Below the pieces are notes generated by a model. The model did no database searches. It was not told the DNA's origin and saw nothing but the letters and a program-made list of their open reading frames with translations. Position numbers and translations under genes: made by a program. Source: XYA12-FULL-58-9 sp001798605 (GTDB lineage: Bacteria > Myxococcota > XYA12-FULL-58-9). Taken from it: a stretch of 5,280 nucleotides of DNA. The stretch covers positions 1 through 5,280 of the forward strand of contig DAINMX010000340.1 of the NCBI GenBank assembly GCA_036736205.1, given 5' to 3'. Below are positions 1-5,279 of the stretch, in pieces (the stretch's first letter is position 1; each line of letters starts with the position of its first letter).

Positions 1-50
1 GAAAGGATTGACCTGACTCCGCCGCGAATTGGACCTGGTTCTGCAACTCA

Positions 51-68
51 TCCGATGTCCGATGTCCG
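51..68. repeat. Short 7-bp tandem repeat (TCCGATG x 2.6)
   Basis: TCCGATG occurs twice head to tail and is followed by TCCG. It lies in the first 124 bases, where I see no convincing gene, promoter or RNA. It is too short to assign a function and may be chance or a small slippage duplication. Confidence 0.4.
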
Positions 69-124
69 GGGACTGCATTGGATGCGGGATGACAACACTT
101 CATGGGGAGTGTAGATTCTCGCCC

Positions 125-292
125 GTGCGACAGATCTGGTTATTGCCCCTCCCCGCGTTGTTCTGTTTCCCGCTGTTCGGTTTCACGCTGTCTTGTTCCC
201 CTAAGCTGGAGGTCGATCCCAGCGCGCAGGTGAGCTGCGCAAGAGATGGGCTGCAATTATTATGCATACAAACATTATGTTGCACAGCATAA
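125..292 (+). pseudogene. Truncated lipoprotein N-terminus (remnant)
   Basis: From the GTG at 125 the frame reads VRQIWLLPLPALF..., a basic start followed by a hydrophobic stretch and a possible lipobox FTLSC (Cys codon at 194). After the Cys comes SPKLEVDPSAQVSCARDG, which resembles the first residues after the lipid-anchored Cys in many myxobacterial-type lipoproteins (acidic/valine segment, then a Cys-rich start). Third codon positions are mostly G or C up to about 240 and then turn mostly A or T; the frame stops at 290-292 inside the inverted repeat upstream of the ATPase. The natural reading is a secreted lipoprotein gene cut off after about 40 codons. An ATG at 89 in the same frame is an alternative start, but neither start has a well-placed ribosome binding site. 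GGGGAG at 104-109 is about 15 bases from the GTG. I found no continuation of the lipoprotein after the ATPase gene. It could also be a spurious frame. Confidence 0.35.
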
Positions 293-297
293 TGTTT
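270..297. promoter_or_regulatory. Perfect 10-bp inverted repeat, likely operator
   Basis: The arms AAACATTATG (270-279) and CATAATGTTT (288-297) are exact reverse complements separated by the 8-base spacer TTGCACAG. A second small palindrome, TATGCATA, lies just upstream at 261-268 and shares the GCATA half-site. The repeat straddles the proposed -35 element and most of the -10/-35 spacer, so a bound dimeric protein would be expected to block transcription of the ATPase gene. The ATPase has its own winged-helix segment, so self-regulation is possible but unproven. The arms are AT-rich and no T-run follows, so a terminator is unlikely. Confidence 0.6.
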
Positions 298-308
298 ATC
301 TTTATAGT
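280..308 (+). promoter_or_regulatory. Sigma70-like promoter for the ATPase gene, probably leaderless
   Basis: TTGCAC (280-285) and TATAGT (303-308) are separated by 17 bases. The -10 matches the TATAAT consensus at 5 of 6 positions and the -35 matches TTGACA at 3 of 6. Six bases separate the -10 from the ATG at 315, so transcription would begin at or next to that A. No Shine-Dalgarno sequence lies in the AT-rich stretch before it. This is the arrangement described for leaderless genes in several bacterial groups. Confidence 0.5.
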
Positions 309-314
309 ATGTGG

Positions 315-1721
315 ATGGACTTTCTGGACCGCCTTGATGAGCTGCGCCGACTCGACTCCCTTTGCGACGCCAAAGAGGGTGGCTTGGCTGTTATCTACGG
401 ACGGCGGCGCATCGGCAAGAGCCGCCTTCTCGTCAAGTGGGTGAACAAACACAGCGGGGTTTACTTCGTGGCCGATCAGTCAGCGGCTGCACTTCAGAGG
501 CGGTACCTGGCAACCTGCCTCGGCGGGGTGCTCACGGGCATCGACTCAGTTGAGTACCCGACATGGCGGGTACTTTTCGACCGCATTGCCCAAGACTCCA
601 AGAGCGTAGGTTGGCGTGGTCCTGTGGTTCTCGATGAGCTGCCCTATCTGGTTCTTGTCTCGCCCGAGCTTCCAAGTGTGTTGCAGCAGTGGCTCGATGG
701 TCCCGCAAAAAAATGTGGGATGGCTGTGGCCATTGCCGGCTCGAGTCAACGGATGATGCAAGGTCTTGTCCTCAACCATGATGCGCCTCTCTTCGGTCGA
801 GCCGCAGAACTGTTCGAGATTGGGCCTCTGCCGCCTAAGTTCTTGGATGCGCCCTTTTCACCCTGGAGCCCGTACCATGCCTTGGAGCTTTACGCTGCAT
901 GGGGAGGCGTTCCCCGGTATTGGGAGTTGGCGCAACGGCTCGGCGGGAACGTTCTCGATCAAATCACTTCCCTGGTCCTAGATCCGGTGGGCCCCCTGCA
1001 TCGGGAACCGGACCGCCTGCTCCTCGAAGAGCTGCCCCCTGCTGTGGAGATGCGCCCCATTCTCGACGCAATAGGTGGCGGCGCGCATCGAGTGTCGGAG
1101 ATCGCCGGACGGGTTGGCAGGCCAGCAACTTCACTTTCCCGGGCGTTGGAGCGACTCGTCTCCATGGGGCTGGTTCGGCGGGAAATTCCTTTTGCCGCAT
1201 CGCCCAAAAATGGTCGGAAGAGCCTCTACAAAATGGCTGACCCGTTCTTTCGTCTCTGGTTTAGGGTCGTAGCCCCCTATCGTTCTCAGCTCGCCGCGGG
1301 ATCCGCACAGACCCGCCGGCAACTTCTAGAGAAGCATTGGCCCTTATTGGTCGCAGCGACGTGGGAGGATACATGCCGGTCCGCCGTTTGCAGCCAACGC
1401 CCTAAGAGTGGACTTGGCAGACTTGGACCGTGGGGGCCTGCCGCACGTTGGTGGAACAAGAACGAGCCAGAATGGGACATCGTCGCAGTTTCAACAAAGG
1501 GCGACCGGTTGCTCTTGGGTGAGGCCAAGGCACACTCCCGACCGATGACCAAGTCGGCCGTAGAAAAAGAGGCGCGAGCTCTGTTGGCAAAACCACTCCC
1601 CTCCATTTCCGAAATCAAATTGGAGGTTGTCCGCGCGTTGTTCATCCCCACAATTGCCAAGAATGCCCCACGCCGCCACGAAGGTGTCGTTGTCGTCACG
1701 GGGGACGACATTCTGGCCTAG
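315..1721 (+). CDS. Archaeal-type ATPase with DUF234-like winged helix and nuclease-like C-terminus
   Basis: This is a P-loop ATPase of the archaeal_ATPase (MNS/STAND-related AAA) type, 468 residues from the ATG at 315, the usual length of the family. Visible motifs are Walker A GRRRIGKS (about residues 29-36), Walker B VVLDELP (D107 E108), a sensor-like AGSS (141-144), the family marker PLFGRAAELFEI (about 158-169), and WGGVPRYWEL (about 196-205). A winged-helix region follows (about 245-295), then YKMADPFFRLWFR (about 305-317), typical of DUF234. The C-terminus has WED (E351), EWDIVA (D388) and GEAK (E403, K405), which together fit an intact PD-(D/E)XK-like nuclease core. The frame is open from an ATG at 246, but that start lies before the promoter and the added residues do not look like the family. 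The ATG at 309 overlaps the edge of the -10 box. I chose 315 because MDFLDRLDELRRL is a normal family start and sits where the transcript should begin. The biological role of these ATPases is poorly known; links to mobile DNA or defence are inference. The protein is predicted cytosolic. Confidence 0.9.
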   Translation: MDFLDRLDELRRLDSLCDAKEGGLAVIYGRRRIGKSRLLVKWVNKHSGVYFVADQSAAALQRRYLATCLGGVLTGIDSVEYPTWRVLFDRIAQDSKSVGWRGPVVLDELPYLVLVSPELPSVLQQWLDGPAKKCGMAVAIAGSSQRMMQGLVLNHDAPLFGRAAELFEIGPLPPKFLDAPFSPWSPYHALELYAAWGGVPRYWELAQRLGGNVLDQITSLVLDPVGPLHREPDRLLLEELPPAVEMRPILDAIGGGAHRVSEIAGRVGRPATSLSRALERLVSMGLVRREIPFAASPKNGRKSLYKMADPFFRLWFRVVAPYRSQLAAGSAQTRRQLLEKHWPLLVAATWEDTCRSAVCSQRPKSGLGRLGPWGPAARWWNKNEPEWDIVAVSTKGDRLLLGEAKAHSRPMTKSAVEKEARALLAKPLPSISEIKLEVVRALFIPTIAKNAPRRHEGVVVVTGDDILA

Positions 1722-1781
1722 GCGGCTGGCCACAAATCGATGCGATGATGTAGCCATCACTCGAGTTGTCCGGGAGCCTTC

Positions 1782-2765
1782 ATGGTCGACTATTCCCGTC
1801 TCATAACCGTTGTCATCGTCATGGTCGGGATCTGTGCCGTGGGTGGCCTCGTGTTGGCCGCGCCGCTTTGGCAGCGCTTACGTCGGCATATGGGTATCGG
1901 CGTCCTTGCTCCTCGACCGAGTCGATGGTGGTGTCACCTGCGGGCGACGCTCCTTGGTGCCATCGTCCTTATCGTTGGCATCGGCATGTATGGCCGATTC
2001 GTCGAGCCCTATTGGCCAGAGGTCGTTGAAATCGGTCTTACCAGCGATGAGCTCGGCAAAGGAGCTCTTCCAATTCGCATTGTCTTGCTGAGCGATCTTC
2101 ATTCCGATCCTCAGACGCGATTGGAAGCGCGCCTGTCCGACCTGGTGGCGCCTCTCGAACCCGACCTCATCATCTTCGCCGGTGATGCGGTGAACTCAGA
2201 AGGTGGCCTACCTAACTTCCGCAAAGCCATGACCGGCCTTCGCAAGATTGCGCCCGTCTATGCGGTGCGTGGCAACTGGGAGGCGTGGTGGTTCTCCAAG
2301 GTCGATCTCTACCACCACACAGGCGTTCGGCTGCTCGATGGCAGCCGATCTGTGGACATCCGTGGAACCACGCTACATTTGGCAGGCTTTCCGGTTTACC
2401 CGTGGCGCAACCGTCCGGGTGGGGCGGCATACCAACGGGCTCTAGAACGCACCCTCCCTGAACACACAAAGGGTCCCGTGGTGTTCGTTCACCATTTCCC
2501 CGAAGTAGCGGCCGCCGCCCTGCTGCGGGGAGCCGACATCGCTCTTGCCGGCGACACCCATGGTGGCCAAATCGATTTACCCGGCATCGGCCCATTGGTT
2601 CGCATCAACCGCGCCGGCACCTTCTACCATTCGGGTCTGCATGAAATCGCCGACGGATGGTTGTACGTCAATCGCGGCACCGGCATGGAGGGCGGACATG
2701 CGCCGCGTGTACGGATCGGGTGTCGACCAGAGATCACCCTGATCACTCTCCGGCCACCGGATTGA
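1782..2765 (+). CDS. Membrane-anchored calcineurin-like metallophosphoesterase with altered motifs
   Basis: This 327-residue protein has two hydrophobic segments (about residues 8-28 and 54-72) followed by a calcineurin-like phosphoesterase domain of the YkuE/YaeI-like type. Motifs in order are SDLHSD (D105, H107), AGDAVN (D135), GNWEAW (N165), VHHFPE (H237/H238), AGDTHGGQ (D258, H260), then GLHE, NRGTGM and RIGCRPEITLITL, the typical ending of the family. In standard members the third motif is GNH[ED], whose His assists catalysis, and the fifth is GHTH, whose first His binds metal. Here they are Trp166 and Asp258. A metal site is still plausible because Asp can be a ligand, but activity or substrate may differ. 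Relatives hydrolyse phosphodiesters or lipid head groups; the substrate here is unknown. GGGAG at 1772-1776, five bases before the ATG, supports the start. The gene lies 60 bp after the ATPase on the same strand. Co-transcription is possible, but no functional link is evident. Confidence 0.9.
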   Translation: MVDYSRLITVVIVMVGICAVGGLVLAAPLWQRLRRHMGIGVLAPRPSRWWCHLRATLLGAIVLIVGIGMYGRFVEPYWPEVVEIGLTSDELGKGALPIRIVLLSDLHSDPQTRLEARLSDLVAPLEPDLIIFAGDAVNSEGGLPNFRKAMTGLRKIAPVYAVRGNWEAWWFSKVDLYHHTGVRLLDGSRSVDIRGTTLHLAGFPVYPWRNRPGGAAYQRALERTLPEHTKGPVVFVHHFPEVAAAALLRGADIALAGDTHGGQIDLPGIGPLVRINRAGTFYHSGLHEIADGWLYVNRGTGMEGGHAPRVRIGCRPEITLITLRPPD

Positions 2766-2792
2766 TGGTCCTACTCGGTTTGGAGAGAAATC

Positions 2793-5027
2793 TCAGGGAT
2801 GGTCGCATTGTCCATTGGCATTGTCGCCCATACAACCTACCCGGCCACTCTCCCATATCCAGCATGTGTGAAACCCCCCAGCGCTCACTGATTGAAAGCT
2901 CCCTCCCCGGTCTACGGCTTGACCTTCGTCGTTGTTCCCCCAACACTCGAGATCATTGAATTGATAGTCATTCCCCCGCAGCATGCAGCTGTGATAGCCC
3001 CCAGCGGTGAGTGACCTCGCATCCGAGTACACTGTGGGACTGGATTGGCCATCTGAATCACTCCCCCAACAGTAGACCTCGCCATTCAAATAATAGATCG
3101 CACACGTGTGGTACCCGCCGGCACGAACCTCTGTGTAGTGTCCGATGTGATGCCCGGCTTGGCCTTGCTGGGAACAACCCCAACACTCAATATCCCAGTC
3201 GTAACCCTGTCCCGAGGGCCTGATACCGCAGGCGTGACAACCTCCTGCGCTGATTTGCAGGAACGTTCCCGAAAGGGGGTTGGCTTGACCCGAGCTGTTT
3301 AATCCCCAACATGCAACCGTGCCGTCTGTCTTCCGCCCGCAGGCGAAATAATCACCCGCACTCACCTGGTTGAACTCACCGGTCGGTGGACTGGATTGGC
3401 CATCGGAGTTGTCTCCCCAACAAGCGATGGTTCGATCTTCACGGAGTCCACAGGTGTACTTGTATCCTGCGCTGACTTCGACAAAAACTCCCGCAGGTGG
3501 ACTGGATTCGCCCTTCCGATTATCCCCCCAACAGTCAAGACTGCCATCGAGGGCAATCCCGCAGGTGTGCATGTATCCCGCACTAACCTGTTCAAACAGT
3601 TTGTAGCAGGTTCCCCCAACTTCTAAATATCCGTTCAGACAGGTAGTGCAATCTTGCCCTGGATCCCAGCCGGGCAAGCATGTGCTGCAATTTTGGTCTG
3701 GATCCCAGTTACCCAGGCACTGCGTACAACCACTAGCGAGATCCCAGTTGTCCAGGCACTGGGTACATCCACTGCTTGGGTCCCAGTTCTCCAAACACTG
3801 GGTGCACCCACTGGCAAGATCCCAGTTGTCTAGACATGCATTGCAATCTTGGTCTGGATCCCAATTGTCCGCGCAAGTGTTGCAATTGTCAGCGTCATCC
3901 TGCCAGTTGTTTTTGCACACACTACAATCTTGATCCGGGTCCCAGTTGCCGAGACAGGCATTGCAATCTTGGTCTGGATCCCAATTGCCAATACAGGCAT
4001 TGCAATCTTGATCCGGATCCCAGTGATCGGGACAAGTACTGCAATCGTCACCGTTGTCCTGCCAATGGTTGGTGCAGATATCGCAGTCAGCGTATGGGTC
4101 CCAATTTCCGGGGCACGTGCCGCAGTCGTCGTTGTTGTCCTGCCAGTGGTTGAGGCACTGGTTGCAGTCTAAGTTGAGATCCCAGTTGCCCAGGCAAGTA
4201 TTGCAGTCGGTAGAAGCGTCCCAATTGCCCTGACAGGCATTGCAGTCCAAGGCGGCGTCCCAGTTGCCGGGACAGGTCCCACAATCATTGCCCTCGTCAC
4301 TCCAACTGTTCTCGCATGTTTGGCACTCGGTTGTTTCATCTCGGTTACCCAAACAAGCATCACAACCGCTTTCGAGATCCCAACTGCCAACACACTCACA
4401 TGCGTGGGTAGAGGTATTGCAGGTTTTGCGGACATGATTGCATTGCTCGTCCTGATAGCAGCCTGATGTGCATGTTGTGGTCAACGGGTCGCAGTAATTG
4501 AATCCACTGCAGCCTTCGACGGTGCAATCGACATCGTCTACACAGGTACCACTGCCGTCGCAATAATCGCCGTCTAAACAATCCCCGCAATCCAGGTCCG
4601 GGCCGCATTCGGTACCGTTGGGCCAAAGGCCGCAGGCGTAACCCCAATCATCGCAGGTCTTGGGGACACAGACTTCTTCACAGCGACCACTCGCGTTGTT
4701 GCAGCTGGTACCTTGGAGACAACTGCCGCATTCATCCCCCTGGCTGGTACAACCGTTGGGCACTGGTCCACAGTTTCTGTCGCCGCAATCAGGCGTGCAA
4801 TCAATACAGTCGCTTTTGCAAGCGGCATTGTCTTCAGCGCAACCGCAGGCGCACACAGAAATCAGACCTTGGATGTTCGAGCAGCTATCCTGCCAATGCA
4901 GTTCACCGCCCGTGCACACCTGACGATCACGGCTGGTACAATTGTTGGCATCCTTCTGATCACAGGCACCAGAAAAGATGGTTGTGACAAAAGCAAGCGA
5001 TATCAAAAGGCTATTATCGCGATTCAT
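2793..5027 (-). CDS. Cys-rich secreted lipoprotein: acidic NWD-Cys repeat stalk plus seven RCC1-like repeats
   Basis: This 744-residue protein starts at the ATG at 5027. An in-frame ATG at 5045 is rejected because its first codons form the ribosome binding site AGGAGGG (5034-5040). Residues 1-22 are a signal peptide ending in FSGAC, which fits the lipoprotein pattern (lipidated Cys22, followed by Asp). Residues 23-210 are mixed cysteine-rich modules, for example CGPVPNGC...CGSCLQGTSC and CGLWPNGTECGPDLDCGDC, a style common in myxobacterial surface proteins. Residues 210-474 contain about twenty repeats of the form CxxCxxNWDxxxxC. Residues 478-744 hold seven RCC1/BLIP-II-like repeats (VSAGxxHTCG...DGxxxCWGDNxxGQ), enough for one closed seven-bladed propeller. 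There are 90 cysteines in total, pointing to export and extensive disulfide bonding. No catalytic motif was recognised. It is likely a surface structure, adhesin or binding protein; the ligand is unknown. The gene converges on the phosphoesterase gene with a 27-bp gap that shows no clear terminator. Confidence 0.9.
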   Translation of the reverse strand: MNRDNSLLISLAFVTTIFSGACDQKDANNCTSRDRQVCTGGELHWQDSCSNIQGLISVCACGCAEDNAACKSDCIDCTPDCGDRNCGPVPNGCTSQGDECGSCLQGTSCNNASGRCEEVCVPKTCDDWGYACGLWPNGTECGPDLDCGDCLDGDYCDGSGTCVDDVDCTVEGCSGFNYCDPLTTTCTSGCYQDEQCNHVRKTCNTSTHACECVGSWDLESGCDACLGNRDETTECQTCENSWSDEGNDCGTCPGNWDAALDCNACQGNWDASTDCNTCLGNWDLNLDCNQCLNHWQDNNDDCGTCPGNWDPYADCDICTNHWQDNGDDCSTCPDHWDPDQDCNACIGNWDPDQDCNACLGNWDPDQDCSVCKNNWQDDADNCNTCADNWDPDQDCNACLDNWDLASGCTQCLENWDPSSGCTQCLDNWDLASGCTQCLGNWDPDQNCSTCLPGWDPGQDCTTCLNGYLEVGGTCYKLFEQVSAGYMHTCGIALDGSLDCWGDNRKGESSPPAGVFVEVSAGYKYTCGLREDRTIACWGDNSDGQSSPPTGEFNQVSAGDYFACGRKTDGTVACWGLNSSGQANPLSGTFLQISAGGCHACGIRPSGQGYDWDIECWGCSQQGQAGHHIGHYTEVRAGGYHTCAIYYLNGEVYCWGSDSDGQSSPTVYSDARSLTAGGYHSCMLRGNDYQFNDLECWGNNDEGQAVDRGGSFQSVSAGGFHTCWIWESGRVGCMGDNANGQCDHP
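2796..3596 (-). repeat. Seven RCC1-like repeats (beta-propeller) coding segment
   Basis: Seven diverged units of about 36-42 codons each follow the scheme [VIL][ST/R]AG-x-x-[HY]-x-C-x(7-15)-C-[WM]-G-x-N-x-x-GQ. The seventh ends directly at the stop codon. Every unit carries a Cys in the AGxxHTC strand and another before WG, so each blade probably has its own disulfide. The fourth blade has two more (GGCHAC and CWGC), and the last has an extra Cys in GQCDHP. RCC1 repeats are known to form seven-bladed propellers, and the count matches one complete ring. Confidence 0.85.
3606..4400 (-). repeat. Tandem 39/42-bp repeats encoding CxxCxxNWDxxxxC units
   Basis: About twenty in-frame units span residues 210-474 of the lipoprotein. 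Sixteen or so are 13 residues long (consensus C-N-x-C-L-G-N-W-D-P-D-Q-D) and four are 14 residues long (W-Q/S-D-x-x-x-D-D/N-C). The 14-residue units are the 3rd, 7th, 9th and 13th, and each is followed by a unit starting C-G/S/N-T-C-P/A. At DNA level some copies are recent: 3838-3867 and 3958-3987 are identical over 30 bases and lie exactly 120 bases apart (39+39+42). Three SGCTQCL units at 3720-3830 are also very alike. The segment up to residue 464 has one Arg and one Lys against several dozen Asp/Glu, so it is strongly acidic. The spacing of cysteines resembles EGF/laminin-like spacer modules, but I cannot assign a named domain. Confidence 0.85.
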
Positions 5028-5033
5028 ACGAGA

Positions 5034-5040
5034 CCCTCCT
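5034..5040 (-). promoter_or_regulatory. Ribosome binding site AGGAGGG deciding the lipoprotein start
   Basis: Read on the minus strand, AGGAGGG lies six bases before the ATG at 5027, a near-perfect Shine-Dalgarno sequence at the right distance. It lies inside the reading frame if translation began at the ATG at 5045, and that alternative start has no comparable site. The peptide from 5027 also begins like a proper signal peptide (MNRD then a hydrophobic core). Confidence 0.85.
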
Positions 5041-5089
5041 GCCAACGAAACAAGTCATCCTACATCATGGAAGAGCAGTATTCTTGAAA

Positions 5090-5118
5090 AATGGACACCC
5101 ATTCCCCTTAGAGAGGGG
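5090..5118 (-). terminator. Two abutting small hairpins followed by a short T-run
   Basis: On the minus strand CCCCT-CTCTA-AGGGG (5118-5104) is followed without a gap by AATGG-GTGT-CCATT (5103-5090) and then TTTC. Each stem has five perfect base pairs. The position, between the partial upstream gene and the lipoprotein gene on the same strand, fits a weak terminator for the former or a structured 5' leader of the latter. The stems are short, so this is tentative. I found no convincing promoter elsewhere in the 5028-5186 gap. Confidence 0.3.
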
Positions 5119-5186
5119 CGCGGCGGTCGGGAGTAAATAGAAAATCTAGAGCCCGATGTCGATTTATGGCGCTTTCAGATGACCTA

Positions 5187-5279
5187 TCAATCCTCCACGC
5201 CGACCACGTGATACGGCAAGATCGGGTTCAAGGTCGGATTGTCGAGCCCAGCAATCAGCCCGTCTGGCAATAACGAGAG
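5187..5279 (-). CDS. C-terminal end of an unidentified protein, truncated by the window edge
   Basis: An open frame enters from the right edge and ends at TGA (5187-5189), giving 30 residues that include LLPDGLIAGLDNP and ILPYHVVGVED. Third codon positions are mostly G or C (about 24 of 30), as expected for a real gene here, while the neighbouring frames look less coding-like. The string LP.G...L......IL.YHVV resembles the middle of a FAS1 (fasciclin) domain, but such domains continue for some 40 residues after YHVV and this protein stops after eight. So the family assignment is only a hint, or the domain is truncated. It lies 159 bp upstream of the lipoprotein start on the same strand. Confidence 0.45.
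   Translation of the reverse strand, partial: LSLLPDGLIAGLDNPTLNPILPYHVVGVED

Noticed and set aside
246..314. Upstream ATG start at 246 for the ATPase gene
   Set aside because: The extra 23 residues come from the AT-rich promoter and inverted repeat, look unlike the family's N-terminus, and lie before the predicted transcription start.
1286..1711. Minus-strand open frame of 141 codons inside the ATPase gene
   Set aside because: It lies opposite the well-supported C-terminal nuclease-like domain, with no family motif and no good start signal.
1722..1781. Continuation of the broken lipoprotein after the ATPase gene
   Set aside because: No frame here shows Cys-rich lipoprotein-like sequence, so the missing part was not found in this window.
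2766..2792. Terminator between the convergent phosphoesterase and lipoprotein genes
   Set aside because: No stem-loop of useful strength followed by a T-run is visible in the 27 bases.
3849..4172. Plus-strand open frame opposite the repeat array
   Set aside because: It is kept open by the codon periodicity of the repeats on the other strand; its sequence is a low-complexity echo of the repeats.
3606..4400. CRISPR-like array
   Set aside because: The 39/42-bp periodicity has no unique spacers, keeps a reading frame throughout and encodes a regular peptide repeat.
5028..5045. ATG start at 5045 for the large lipoprotein
   Set aside because: Its codons are the AGGAGGG ribosome binding site for the ATG at 5027, and the signal peptide is better formed from 5027.
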